A stretch of DNA of 64,000 bases from assembly GCA_028554795.2 (NCBI GenBank), contig CM068824.1:158174289-158238288 (forward strand). The letters are read 5' to 3'. A model generated the notes under the pieces. It was not told the DNA's origin and searched no databases. It saw only the letters and a program-made list of their open reading frames with translations. The position numbers were made by a program, and so were the translations under genes. Shown here piece after piece: positions 12,601 through 24,901 of this stretch. This DNA comes from Sinohyriopsis cumingii. Lineage: Eukaryota; Mollusca; Bivalvia; Unionida; Unionidae. Position 1 is the stretch's first letter, and each line of letters begins with the position of its first letter.

Positions 12601-12824
12601 TATTTATGTTGTTTTCACTCAAGAGTCCATTCATGAAAAATAGGCCTGATTTTCATTTCTGGTGATATTTTGCTTTTACGGTCACAAAATCTCAAACTAG
12701 GTTTGTATATATCTCTCGGTTATAAACTTTTATATGTATCGCCATACTCTAAAACTACAATAGCAAGATTGAAAATATTTTATGGAAGAATCTACATTTA
12801 TCGAACGCTTCTGTCTTAACTCAC

Positions 12825-12914
12825 CCAAATTTCTGTTGTAATATCCAGTCTTATGGGAACACTTGTAGATTGCTGTGTAGAAAAGCCGACATTGTTGACC
12901 GCTGTCCAGTCACT
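12825..12914 (-). CDS. Host PAN/LolA-like gene, exon 10
   Basis: This 30-codon exon has a TTATAG acceptor beside a (TAA)n tract and a GTGAGT donor, phase 0 to 0. It encodes SDWTAVNNVGFSTQQ and then PIRLDITTEIW. It joins cleanly to the next exon, whose first residues are VGYTASYNIYNF. Confidence 0.7.
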
Positions 12915-12916
12915 CT

Positions 12917-12917
<1 letters not shown>

Positions 12918-12947
<30 letters not shown>

Positions 12948-13043
12948 TAATAACAATAATAATAACAGAGGATCACGAAAATGTAATTATTTAATATTGA
13001 ATTTATGTAACAAGTTGAATAATTTCCATGCTTTTTGAGACCC

Positions 13044-13078
<35 letters not shown>
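12918..13078. repeat. (TAA)n and (GA)n microsatellites
   Basis: (TAA)n spans 12918-12966 and (GA)n about 13046-13078. The (TAA)n tract abuts the acceptor of host exon 10. Confidence 0.8.
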
Positions 13079-14395
13079 AAAGATGATTTTCGGCATATAT
13101 AAAAGCTTGGCTCAGATATTGCTTTTTCAATTCATGCATGTGAAAATATAGTCCAGGACGCGAGTTGAATCAGTAATTCACAATTCGATGGCCATAAATA
13201 TTTCAAAGAAGACCGTTTTACAAATTATAATTCAAAGAGAAACTGTCCTTCCAAATCAAAAAAACTTTCGACACTTATAACATCCTATTTCTAAAATAGA
13301 TTTCCAATGGAAATTCCTAACTCACAGTTTGCTGCCTTTGAATACTGTAGACGCCATATATGGATTTGGTTGAGACTGTTGGTTACCATTTTTACACCTA
13401 AAATGTGTTAATTCCTCTAAAGTAGCATCCCAGTTTTAAAAAAAAAATATATATTTGTGTGAAGGAATGATTAATGGATGCAGAAAGTTTACTAATCTAG
13501 ACGATAAAGATGTTGCTGTGCATAATAGTGATTAAAAATTGTATGTTTTGGGACCAGATATATGCATCATTTAGTTTGGAAATATACTGAGCTTGCATAA
13601 CTTCCTGTCAATTGAGAGATCGGCATTTGTCGACATTCTTTTGAAACGAGAGATGAGTTTATTTACTCCTGTAGGCTAACATTTAAGCCACGCTAGTCAA
13701 GGTAGTGGGGTGCCACTAATAGCCTCAGTGGAATAAATTGGCCATACTCCATATAAGTAACCTTTTTTACCCAGTAGTTATCGGTATAATTTTAAAGCGT
13801 GTAATTTTAAAGGATATAATTTTATACATTTGATTTTGGAATTCGAATTCTTAGTTCGATGATTTTACAGTTGTGTGACTGCATTTAATCGAAATCAAGA
13901 AATTTTACTTTGACAAACATCATTTTCTACAACTTTTCCTCTGAATTAAAGGTAAGGCGAAAAAGACCATTTAGCTACAGATCAGAATGGTTTCTGTTTA
14001 AAATATTTTCTTATATACATAATTTCTAGCTCATAATATGTATCAATGAATTATATTTTACAGTCTTCGTGGATTTTAGAGTTAAGATACCCAAAATTCG
14101 TATTTGGAAACCGGATGCAGAATGCAATGCATTAGTCTTAGTAGTAAACGGGGCTTTAAATGTCTCTTTTATTAACGTTTGTATCAAGGATACATGTTGC
14201 TTCTTTTTATATTTTTTATCGTAATCCTATTTTGGAATCCATATTACACTGTTGTTTATTATATACATTTATAGTTTGTTATTATATCGACAAAATAGAA
14301 ATAATAACCCATACATTGTCTTTCTCGCAGATCTAAATAGATAGAAGACAGAAATTAAAATATAATAAGATCTAAACAAATAAAGAGACACCTAC

Positions 14396-14503
14396 CGCCA
14401 AAAAATAATATTCAAATGTTGTGTTAAATGATCCGTATCCGTCTAGATGAAAATCATTTCTGTTAGAGATGAAAACGTCACAATTCATGTCCCGGCATTT
14501 TCG
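14396..14503 (-). CDS. Host PAN/LolA-like gene, exon 9
   Basis: This 36-codon exon has a TTTTTAG acceptor and a GTAGGT donor, phase 0 to 0. It encodes RKCRDMNCDVFIS and then FNTTFEYYFLA. The paired cysteines after a YEGQ junction match the order seen in LolA-like domains. Confidence 0.7.
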
Positions 14504-15796
14504 CTAAAAATTAGGAAAGAATTAATTCAATTTAGAACCTTCTTAATACTGAATTCTTTCATCTAGATCATCAGTGTTTCCGAAGCAAAATTGTGTCCTT
14601 CACGAGTGCAAATTTAGTATATTTCAATTCGTTATCCAAACTCCTCTTTATCCGAACAAATTTAGTGTCCCAGAAGAGTTCGGATGAGTGAGATTCTCCT
14701 GCGAAGAAAAGCTCTATAAAATCACAATGTTGATATAAAACGTATGTTTTCTCGAGATCGTAAGAGATACATTTTTGTCTAACCTTTATCAGGAAGTTGT
14801 ATTGCCATTGAAAGGAACTATTGGATTGATTTGTAAATTTTTGCATTGTCAAATGCAACTGATAATATAAAAACAATATTTTTGTCTTTTTAAGGTAGTG
14901 AGTGTAAAAGCAAGGTATCCTAGACTCAGACCTAACACTAAATTTGTGGCATTGACACATCTTGGTTGCTAATAAATAATAAAATGCCAATTTCTTCATC
15001 ATAACTGAATACAAACTTAGATTTCAGGTACGTATTAATTATTAATGACACAAATTGCTGAAAAACATACAGCTTTCGTCTCACAAACTTTCAAGCACTC
15101 TGATGGAACATTTTATACAGTTAAGTTTACAAGCTTGTGTTGATTTTATGTTCACTGCTTTTACATATGTGTTGTTCAATTTCATTATTTATTTTCATAA
15201 AATTAAAAGTAGAATCAGCTATATATAGTTCTCTGTGCTTTGAAGATAAGATTTATTTGGTTGCGCTCGTAAAAACTTTGATGTAAATTTGAACCAAAAA
15301 AAGCACGTAGGGCCAGATAAATCTCAATAGTTTCCAAGTTATGACCCAGGAGCAAGGTCCCTGGGAGCAGGAATCGGTCAATTTCAGTTGCATGTATAAA
15401 TTTGTCTTTTCATGTTCTGTAAGTACATATCCAGTTGGTTATACGGCGGACATCTCAATCGATTCCAATTTATGGCACAGGATCTACGTCTTTGGAATAA
15501 TCCAGCGTCATGCAAGTTGAACATATAAATTTATCTTTTCTTGCCTAGTAAGGGTATATATGGCTATAGGGTGACAATCTCAAAAGTGTCTTAGTTGTGA
15601 CCCGGGGAATAAGAGTCTTAGTATAAGACCCTGGGTGCAGGGATAGACACCGTGGTCCGTGGATATTTCATGCATGCGTCTTTTCATGGCTAGTAAATGC
15701 ATATATTGTTATTGGTGGGGATCTCAATATTTTCGAATTAATTATAAATAATTTCCAATGTATGGTCCAGTAGCTAACTTCCTGAGGGTAGGAATT

Positions 15797-15885
15797 ATCC
15801 TAGAATCAAGGAATTACCCTAGAATCAAGGAATTACCCTGGAATCAAGGAATTACCCTATAATCAAGGAATTACCCTAGAATCAG
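15797..15885. repeat. Short tandem repeat, 19-bp unit, ~5 copies
   Basis: The unit is AATTACCCTAGAATCAAGG with single-base variants. Confidence 0.8.
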
Positions 15886-16133
15886 GCAGGTTTCATTTAT
15901 AAATTTGTCTTTTGATGCCAGGTAAATGTATATATGGTTACAGAGTTGTGATCTCAATAGTTTCCAAGTTATTATACAGGGGCTACGTCGCTAGTGATAG
16001 GGATGAAGCCATGGTCAGTGTCAGCTGTATGTATAAATTACGTTTTTTGGGGGGTAGGGTTCTCCGTAGTTTCGATGTTATGACCCAGGAATTAAATTAT
16101 TGGTGGTAGGACAATACTGTTAGCAGTGCCGCC

Positions 16134-16283
16134 TTAAGGCATGGGCACACTGGGCAGTTGCCCAGGGCCTCACGCTTCTAGGGGCATCATGCTGCCCATA
16201 TTGTTAATGAATATTGGCCGGTAGGGGGTCCCAGTGTATTGCTTTGCCCACAGCCTACAATGTTGTTAAGGCGGCCCTGACTG
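16134..16283. mobile_element. Short MITE with 4-bp TTAG flanks
   Basis: The ends are CAGTGCCGCCTTAAG on the left and complement CAGTCAGGGCCGCCTTAAC on the right, with TTAG immediately outside both ends. An internal TGGGCAGTTGCCCA palindrome is present. The superfamily is uncertain (hAT-like or other). Confidence 0.55.
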
Positions 16284-16628
16284 TTAGGCATCACAAAGGA
16301 TTTCCAGCTCGACATGTCTTAACACTTGTTTCATTGATCACACATAATGATTTTAATACATGCGGAACACATTTCTGCAGTTATTGGAAATGTATGGAAA
16401 AACACACAAAACCTCACCCCACCATAAAAAAAATCTGAACGCTTTGACACAACCTACATTCAAACAGCTAGTACTAACCCATGTTTTACGTGTCGGGCGT
16501 CAGTACTGCAGTAGGAGGGATATCAAGGACATTTCATACGAACGTACGCACATCTGTACGGACGCATTATATCACAATCTCCCTACCTTTATTTAAAGGC
16601 ATGTAAATGATCAACATGCTACACTTAC

Positions 16629-16813
16629 CTGACCTTCGTAAGTGTACGTTGTACTATCGAGATAAAATAGTTGGGATGCGTTTTTCATTTTAAAGAAAAA
16701 TTCAGGGCGTCCGTCAGCTGTTTGTGTCTTGTTTAAAGAGGCGGTAAATGTGGCATTCTCAATAGGCATTATGGTGCAGTTGCCAATAGTCCTGTCGACG
16801 GCATAGGCGATAC
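16629..16813 (-). CDS. Host PAN/LolA-like gene, exon 8
   Basis: The acceptor is TCTCAAG and the donor is GTAAGT, phase 1 in and phase 0 out. It encodes IAYAVDRTIGNCTIMPIEN and then ASQLFYLDSTTYTYEGQ. There are two or more N-x-S/T glycosylation sequons, as expected for a secreted protein. Confidence 0.75.
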
Positions 16814-17192
16814 CTTGAGAAAAAATAAACACGACGATGCAATAAATATGAAAGGTTATATTTAAGGTAGAGCTTTAACGTTTGTATTGTATTTGCACAG
16901 AGATAAACAATAATTTTACTGACAAAAAGCAAATATATCTGGCTCATTGTGTTGTTATTTGTTGGGGGTGGGTGGGATTTGGGGGGTGTTTAAACGAATC
17001 AGCCCATTATATTCGATTAACAATAATATTCTCATAAAACATAGGATGAAGCATAGACAACACTTATTAAAAAAAATTGATGCAAACTTATTTGCATTTA
17101 GTTCAAGTATGTTTTATTAATTAAGAATAGCAAAATGTTTAGACAATAAGTATTTTCCAATGTATATTGTCAAATAGAATTAGTTGCAAACG

Positions 17193-17241
<49 letters not shown>
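17193..17241. repeat. (GT)n microsatellite
   Basis: About 24 GT units, just 3' of the donor of host exon 7. Confidence 0.9.
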
Positions 17242-17245
<4 letters not shown>

Positions 17246-17253
17246 CAGCTCAC

Positions 17254-17365
17254 CAGTGACATAATCGTGTATCTCGGAGGCAGCATCAGTGGACCAGAAT
17301 GGGTATACAGACGCTGATGGACGGTAGTCAAACCGTACTAGCTGGTACGCATAGTCGTACCATAC
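17254..17365 (-). CDS. Host PAN/LolA-like gene, exon 7
   Basis: The acceptor is TTCTACAG and the donor is GTGAGC, phase 0 in and phase 1 out. It encodes VWYDYAYQLVRFDYRP and ends EIHDYVTG. A (GT)n microsatellite begins just beyond the donor. Confidence 0.72.
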
Positions 17366-17880
17366 CTGTAGAAAATGGCAAGAACATATATCTTGGTATT
17401 CAATTGCCACACAAAATTACTGAACTGAATAACAGGGTAACAGCTAACGCTAATACACTGCGAGAGTTTTAGATAAATAACGATGCATGAGAGACAAGCT
17501 AAAAGTAAAAAGAGGACGTAAGAAACAAAGTGAATCCGAATGGAAGAACGATTTGGTCTGTGTAAGCCCTATGATTAATTTATTACAGATTTTGAGTGAT
17601 ACGATCAAAAACTTGAAAAGAACGTACGTGCACCGAATTGTGCAACAGATTTTATAATGACGTTGAACAATTTAAAACGGATACAAATGTTTATCTGGAT
17701 TGTCAACAATATTGGTATGGCATAAGCTATTATTAACCAAACGGATGAAAATTCTCATACATGAGAATAGCTGATTTGAAGGAAACGTTTGTAACAGTTT
17801 TAGACGCATTAAAAATGAAAAAGATGCAAAAATACTCATGTCACGTGGTAGAATCGATACAGATAATTGAAATTATTATT

Positions 17881-17921
<41 letters not shown>
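17881..17921. repeat. (TAA)n microsatellite
   Basis: About 14 TAA/AAT units in an intron. Confidence 0.9.
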
Positions 17922-17922
<1 letters not shown>

Positions 17923-18440
17923 TGGACTTAGTACGGCGCCTAATCTCTAGAAGCTCTAAGCGCTTTACAATGTTAGGCAACACATAAAAACGTATACAAC
18001 GACAAGTTTAAAAAAAACAAACAAAAAAACATGAAATTACAAAACAAAAAATGCTGACAATAATTAAGAAAGTATACACCATTAACACTTTAAGTCGGAA
18101 AATAAATGAAAACACAGAGACATTCAAAACTAAACTGAATACAGCAATAGATGGAATTATATTGCGTTCTTCGATAGAACCAGACTACTTAAAGAGGAAA
18201 TCGTTAGTAATAAAAAGGGAGTTTAATTAGTATTCGCTATTGATAATGAGAATTCACTTCGTCCTAACTGTAAATTCGCTATATCCATGTTCATACTGTG
18301 TCTTACTGTAAATTTTCTTAAAACGCAACACTTGGAGTCCGTAAAATCAAGCCAATAAAACTTGATGAGGCAAGTACATGTGCATAGTTTGGATGAAAGG
18401 ATTTTAGAATAGTAGAAATATACATTGAAACTGGACTTAC

Positions 18441-18563
18441 ATCTGCCTGAGACTCTTGTCTGCTTCCTTTGTTGATTATTTCTTCACGGTAAGAATACTG
18501 GCCCATTAGTTGGGGAACCGGTCTTGTCTGTTTCCGGTTACTGCAAACCATTCCTTTTGGGGT
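18441..18563 (-). CDS. Host PAN/LolA-like gene, exon 6 (start of second LolA-like region)
   Basis: The acceptor is CTTTAAG and the donor is GTAAGT on the minus strand, exactly 41 codons, phase 0 to 0. It encodes GMVCSNRKQTRPVPQL followed by QYSYREEI. This echoes the LPQMPKQFQ start of exon 2 and suggests that a second LolA-like domain begins here. Confidence 0.7.
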
Positions 18564-18760
18564 CTTAAAGATATCGAGAAACAATTTACGTAAATTTAGA
18601 TTTCTTGACACGCTCATATTTTATACAATTTTAAAACCAACTTCAACTAAAAAAAGAAGTGCGTAAAGAATCAAGATAAATGCTTTCTCCTAAAGGGTAT
18701 TTGAACAAATGTGACAATATTTTGGTCTATAAATAATACTGGTTTCGTGTTAGCTTACTA

Positions 18761-18843
18761 GGGTGTACGGAATGTTGTGACCGTCTTGAGTCTCATACAC
18801 CCTGATCATACAGTTTAAGACAGTCACAACATTCTTTACACCC
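18761..18843. repeat. Long imperfect hairpin, 27-bp arms
   Basis: GGGTGTACGGAATGTTGTGA with its continuation to CCGTCTT pairs with 18817-18843 apart from three mismatches, across a 29-nt loop. It could be a tiny foldback element or a structured RNA. Confidence 0.6.
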
Positions 18844-21800
18844 GAGAAAACTAATGTATAATGAATGTTTAACGTCATGATTGACTCTAAAGTTATTGTT
18901 CAAAGAGTAACACCTAATAATATCTTGACTGTCACTGTTATGGTATCCACCCACCCTTAAGGCACCTTATAACCCAACAACCCAACCACGACCGCCACCA
19001 CCACCTATTTTATAAAGGAAATGCATCAAGAACACAAAAAAATACACAAAAGTTGGCCATTTTATTCATTAATTTATAATTTATAACCTGATTGTCGACA
19101 AGGGGCCTATTACACTGTCATCTCCTTTGCGTTTCAATCCAAATGTGACATTCTCCACTCAGACGGCCGATATATTTGCATGTGCGAATCTGTACTTTCT
19201 AGACAACACCACTTATGTAAGTCATCGTCTTCAATGCGCTCTAAATAATTCCGTAAATTTTGGAGTTACATCCTTTTTAACGCTTGCCCTTTTTATTTTG
19301 TTCAATTTTTATAGAAATATTTGAAACTAACATTCCAAATATTGGGTGTAGCCAACGGTTTTAGGGGGGATGAGAGGGTCGTACCTTCTACTAATGAGTA
19401 ATCCAAGGAACATCACTCCGTCGCTGAAAATAGAGTTTTCCATGAACCCACAGTGGGCTACCTGACTTTTTTTTTACACTGAAAACTCCATTTGGATTGA
19501 AGTATTAACCAGATGATATTGGTAAATACCACTTGGAGCGAAATATGTATTTCTTTTTAAAAATTAGTAATTGGATACCAACTGCCAGAATGGGTAGCAA
19601 ATAGTATAACTACGCAGATGATTGTTTACAAACATCGCGTTAGTAAACGACAAAACAGCATTATTAAATTAAATGTTTGTTCTGGGAATAATGTTCACAT
19701 AACAGTTGATGTGAACAGTAGTTTGAGGCTGTGGAAACTGAATTTTTTCTCTTTTTATTCCAAATTCCAGAAATTACTTTAAAAATTAAAAGCGCAGGCA
19801 TTTCAATGATGGCTAAAACGTTTTGAAATGTTATTTTCAACTTTAGACTTTCACTATGTGTATCTATGTCAAAGACAATATATGCCACACGCCCGACCAA
19901 ATTAACTTTCATTCAACTAGCTTTCCTGGTGACAATCTCCAGTGTCAGAGAATGACATTGTCATGGTGAGGAGTGAGGAGACATGCTTTTCCTTTCAAAA
20001 AAAAAAACAGAAGAAAATAATCTACGTACTATGCAATTTGCACAAATTCATATGCGTATCCATCCAGAAAGATATTCTCTTCCGTTCCAAAAATCGGTGA
20101 CAGTAACCCATAATTCATGTGCCTTTAACCATGTTTGACTCTGTGAGAATCTCATTGTAAAGACTTTTATTCTAAACTTAACGTTACGGTGATATTGTAT
20201 CCCCTGTGTATATGCAATGTTTGAACAAAATTTTCATTTTCACTTTCTGGATTCAGTGGTAAATTTGAAAGACGGAAAAGTGTCTTTTTCGCTCTCTGGA
20301 CTTCAGTGGTAAATTTTAAAAAAATGCCGATAACGGTTTAAATTTTTTATATTTTATAATTAATGTATTGCACTTTCAGAAGTTAGTATTGTCCAATCTG
20401 GCAACATTAATGTTCACTTTTTTAATAGCTACTTTTAATAGTGTACTTTGGACTAGTTCAAGTTCATTTGTCGAGCATAAGGGAGTGGCCATTTCGATTA
20501 GACGTCTGCATTAGGTAGCGTGTTGTTTCCCTGGTACCACATATAAAGATATTTCAGTCAAAGTACATGAAAGTAGCATATATGTATGCCAACATTCTCT
20601 CCACTGTATTTGTTGCAAATCCACCCAACTTTACCTGTACCTGTCTCTTTTTCAGCATAACCAGAATTTCAACAGAATGCTTGTATATTGTAATGTGGTC
20701 CTTCTACCCAAGAAACTGCACCTTCATGTGTTTTTATCCTCTGTATTTCGTCGTTTTTATGTTTTTAAGTTGTTGGTCATTCTTTATTTATTCAAGGAGC
20801 CAAATGTTTGCTTGCAGCCTACGACACCTATAAAGAGCATTTTATCACCTGGAACACTTTTTCATGCTGACGTGATCATTTGAAACTTCTATTGTTAGTG
20901 CAGATTTGTATTTGCATTCGCGTATTACGACGGGAAACTTAATGTTTTATGTTTCATCTTGAAATCTACTTTGCAGGTTGCTTTTAATAACTATTAACGC
21001 TCAAACGTTGCTTATACCACACGGATGAAACTTGGCGAGTAGATGCATCAACACATTGTGCATCCTGACATCTAGAAATCAAAGTGGCCTACTATTTTGT
21101 TTGCTGCTAGCATTATAATTAGTGTTTGCTTCCATATCTCTGGCAATATTTTAATTCAATTATATTGATAATTGATGAATAACTGCATCCAGAAGTAATA
21201 CATTTTTCTTCTGTTTTTGTGTATTTGAATTTGAGGTGATTTCGGGATTGTGTTCACCAACTTATAGCCGCATTAATCCTTTATTTATACAGGGCACAGT
21301 TACTAAAATAATTTAGAAACATATAACTTAACAGTTAAAACAAATATTGTGCAAAGGTAAAACTGAATTTATTATTACCATGTTAATTCCTATTGGATTA
21401 GATCAAGGCAACTTTGAAACATAATCTACTCTATAAAAATGTGGCCAACATCTATCTTAGTTTCATGTATCAATTTGTGTCCAAGTGATTCTGCATATTA
21501 TACAACTTCCCATGGTAACAATCAACTATTATGTTCACTGTGTACGAATGAGGTAGGGGTGGGAGCTCTTGCATAAAACAATTAAAAGAACATTACTGTT
21601 AAATAACACAATTTATGTTTGTTGCAATACAGAATAGCTGAGCTGTCGTGGTTTCTACGAGTAAACCAGCTCTTGCCAATCAATAAAAAAAGAGAACCCA
21701 ATTTATTTTTTCCGAACAGCAGTCCTTAAAATCAACTATTACAATGCTGCGTTCCCTTGTTCTAACCAACCCTCAGTAAAACAGTGAAAACACCAAACAA

Positions 21801-22898
21801 TGCAACACTTGATTTAATATTTCATTAATTATTTTTTCCAGTAAATTTATTTCATCGACATTATTATTTTATATTCATAAAGTTTTCCCGAAATCAATTT
21901 CATCTCAGTCATTTTCGTGTACATTAAGTACATTGCCCACCGCAATTTTGTTGTAGGAAAGGTCAAGCTTGACAAAAGGGCATGCCTGTCATTACGCTAG
22001 CTAAACAACAACATAGGACTAGTCTGACAGAGAGTCTAACAACAGGCAACAAAACAGGAACAGATGTCGATTTTAAGTTTAACTTCAAAGAAAAGATACG
22101 AGGAACAAAAATATGTTCACAGCAATAAATTAATTTTGGAATAAACAAAGTTACTTCACTTTCATAAACAAAAGTCACGAGGCGTTCAGATAGCTATGCA
22201 GCCTTCATGTGATTGATAATGCACTAATTAATCGGTTTCAGTGATTCACAGTGTGAAATTATCAGAAATAAAAATGATAAACTTTCTGGTAAATTGATAT
22301 CGAATTAATAATACAGGCTTAAAACAAAAAGAACTATAAAATCTAGATGAAATATTTGTTAGCCAACAAACTCTGATGAAAACTTGATTTTATGGTATTT
22401 AATAAATTGTCTAATTTATATCGCTGCTACAAATCTTTAATTCAAACAATATCACAAATGCGAGGGGATGAACTGCTTTTTCCCAGGATATTGTATATTT
22501 GTGCAGGACTCGCAACTTTCTTGCAATCGCTACACATGATACCGGAGCCAATATGGGCTGCATGTCTTTTCTCTTTTTACATGCCTCAGACACCATGGTC
22601 AATACCAACTGATCTATTTAAAAAAAAGTCTACTCTAGACAATTTTCGAAAGTGTTTCCCTTAAAATGTTTCAAATTTTGTCTCCAAATATTCCGCAAAT
22701 GTATAATAACTTTATGATAGAGACTGATCTTAAAATGTATTCTATATTGCTCAAAACAATTACCTGTATTTTTTTAAATCTTAGAGTTCTGGTAGCGATA
22801 GTGGTTTCAATAATATGAGTTAGAGTTGTCTTTGTTTTCCTTTTTTGTTTATTTTCGTTTTTTTTTTTTCGTTTTTTTTCTTTTTCTTTTTTACCTAC
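18844..22898. other. Host intron, mostly unique AT-rich sequence
   Basis: This is intronic between host exons 5 and 6. I see a possible exon relic on the plus strand near 19.13-19.22 kb, a small duplicated segment near 20.24-20.32 kb (CTTTCTGGATTCAGTGGTAA-like) and no convincing gene. Confidence 0.5.
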
Positions 22899-23119
22899 CT
22901 TAAATACGTTGTCATCAGCCCATAGTTGGTTTCGAAAATCGAAATAGTCGTAGTAGTGTTCGAAGTCATGGAAGGTCCCATCATTGAAATTAAATTGTCT
23001 TCCCTTTATTATTGCTCGCACTGGTATCTGGGGCTGGGAAACCGGGTCAGTCCAGTTGGGCACTATTGTTGTGAAATAAAACTCAGTAAAGTATGTAAAT
23101 TTAGACGTAGTCGGAGTCA
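22899..23119 (-). CDS. Host PAN/LolA-like gene, exon 5
   Basis: The acceptor is GACATCAG and the donor is GTAGGT on the minus strand, phase 1 in and phase 0 out, 221 nt. It encodes aromatic, Asn/Asp-rich sequence (FTYFTEFYFTTIVPNW, then FHDFEHYYDYFDF), consistent with the end of the first LolA-like domain. The open frame runs past the donor into a Lys-rich intron read-through, which I do not count as coding. Confidence 0.72.
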
Positions 23120-23843
23120 CTGATGTCAATTCGCTGGTGATTCTGATCATGTATTTTGAAAATATGTTGCGGACGAAACTCAAATCCCCAAATTAAATAT
23201 ACTACTTTGGTTACGTCTACATTCTTGGAATTTAGCATGCTCGAAGAAGACCTCAATCTGAGGGTATCTTAAAATCTCAAGATTTTAATTTTATTCTAAG
23301 CAAAGCTAAAATATAAAATTTATCGGATTCGAGTTTGAGCCTGTAGTTTGTATATTTTGTTTATTTATTATGTTTTTTTGTTAATATTGTTTTGTTTAAA
23401 TCCTGAAGACGGGCAGTTACATCAGATACCATCGGCGGAATGGCATTGGAAAGTCAGGAAAATCCAAATTTTCTTCTTGGCTGAATTACAAAAGCTATGT
23501 AGGATATATGCATACAACGATGATTCTGCATTTTCGAACAAAGAATGAAACTAGGTAAACTCGATATATTGGCTGTATGACCGTGGTAGGTTCAGCATCG
23601 GTCTTGACTTATGCAATGATACCTGACTTTTGTAGCAAGTGACATGTTCAAAACAAGTTAATCATCGGAAACATAAGTGATTCTTTTTAAGTAGGAAGTA
23701 AAAATGTTAATGGTTTTTCATGATAAGATATATGAGCTACCATTTCAACCTAAAAATATATTCCCTACAGTCAAACTATGATATTCTCTTTCCGTACGAT
23801 CTGGACCCTATTCATAATTCAATATACGATTACTTTGGTTTAC

Positions 23844-23952
23844 CTGTAAAATAATAGTCCAGAGTGAAGTTGGCAAACAGTAAATCCCACGTCATACAAG
23901 ACTGCCAATGGTCCGCGTCGACACCTCGTACTGTAGTCTGTCCCATGTATGC
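23844..23952 (-). CDS. Host PAN/LolA-like gene, exon 4 (other side of the Polinton)
   Basis: The acceptor is TTCTAAAG and the donor is GTAAAC on the minus strand, phase 0 in and phase 1 out. It encodes YMGQTTVRGVDADHWQSC, the best motif for the LolA-like family: a Gly-x-x-T-V-R-G stretch followed by D-x-W-x-x-C. It splices in phase to the exon across the Polinton, which shows that the element sits within a single intron. Confidence 0.75.
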
Positions 23953-24163
23953 CTTTAGAAGAAAAAGGTTCCATTTGCAGAGCACGAGTAAAAATGAGAG
24001 AAAAAAATATTATTTAAAAAACTCAAAGAAAATAAGAAAACAATATGTTATGTTCTTAAATAATTGGCATGTATTCTAAGATGTATGTGTTCTTTTCAAA
24101 TGATGTCTATTTAGCTGTTAATATTTAGAGTGAATAAAGTAGTAACAGCTGTTAAGATATCGA

Positions 24164-24262
24164 CATATTTCAGTGATTTAGTCTACATAAAAATGTCATA
24201 TTTCAGTGATTTAGTCTACATAAAAATGTCATATTTCAGTGATTTAGTCTACAGAAAAATGT
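24164..24262. repeat. Tandem repeat, 33-bp unit, 3 copies
   Basis: The core CATATTTCAGTGATTTAGTC is followed by TACATAAAAATGT, period exactly 33. Confidence 0.88.
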
Positions 24263-24496
24263 ACGTTTTTTAAAGGTATGAGAAAAGTATTAATGGAAAA
24301 AGATTTACATTTTTTACGTTTTATAAATATACAAGAAAACACTTGCTTGACAGACATGGGTTATTAATGCATTCCTTCACACATTAATGTCAAAACAAGA
24401 AGGCAGTCACATAAGATGTAATAATAGATAAATTAAATCTTGTGAAATCGATTTTATTGGATTGTGTTCGGCCAGTGGAGGAGAGGGGTGGCGGTG

Positions 24497-24502
24497 GCCG
24501 CA
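24497..24502. repeat. Target-site duplication, left copy
   Basis: GCCGCA lies immediately left of the AGTAGTTAAG terminus and is identical to the six bases right of the other end. Six-bp duplications are characteristic of Polinton integration. Confidence 0.93.
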
Positions 24503-24872
24503 AGTAGTTAAGTGGGGCTCTTTACGTACAATGGGAATTAGCATTACAGACCCCCCCCCCCGGGTCAGATTACGTACAATGGAAATTTAACATGGCGAAA
24601 AATCGTGGGTCAGATTACGTACAATGGGAATTAACATGGCGATAAATCGTGGGTCACTTTACGTACAAGGGGAATTTAACATGGGAATAAATCGTGGGTC
24701 ACTTTACGTACAAGGGGAATTTAACATGGGGGAATAGAGTTTGGGTTTGTCTAGGGACAAGGGGAATTGAACATGAGATTTTTTTTTTTTTTTTAATTTA
24801 AAAAAAGGGGTAGGCAATTGAAAAGTCATTCTCTTTTCGAGAAATATGGGTGGCCCTGAAAAGGGCCTTTGG
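24503..24872 (+). repeat. Polinton left terminal inverted repeat
   Basis: This is about 370 bp, inverted and nearly identical to 44289-44665. The outer part is six imperfect units of about 44 bp with a core like TTTACGTACAATGGGAATT and ending ACATGG. A C-tract, an A/T tract, a unique AGTCATTCTCTTTTCGAGAA segment and the GGCCCT hairpin at the inner edge complete it. Polinton termini are thought to carry the protein-primed replication origin; a role for the tandem units in that is inference. Confidence 0.93.
24852..24867 (-). terminator. GGCCCT/AGGGCC hairpin at left TIR inner edge
   Basis: This is a perfect 6-bp stem with a 4-nt loop (GGCCCT-GAAA-AGGGCC on plus). It is the inverted counterpart of the copies at 25949, 42501, 43365 and 44294. 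Here it points outwards and no gene lies in front of it. Confidence 0.5.
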
Positions 24873-24873
24873 G

Positions 24874-24901
24874 TTTATGTTAATGTATCCATTAACATAA
24901 A
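24874..24901. repeat. Perfect 12-bp inverted repeat beside the left TIR
   Basis: TTTATGTTAATG and its exact complement CATTAACATAAA flank a 4-nt loop. It lies 6 bp inside the TIR hairpin and has no partner at the right end. Its function is unknown; a protein-binding site or RNA hairpin is possible. Confidence 0.7.

Noticed and set aside
13320-13390. Possible minus-strand host exon with acceptor and GTGAGT donor
   Set aside because: Its entry phase would not fit between the 14.4-kb and 12.9-kb exons, which join each other cleanly.
22671-22898. Lys-rich extension of the open frame at host exon 5
   Set aside because: It lies beyond a good GTAGGT donor and is A/T-tract intron sequence.
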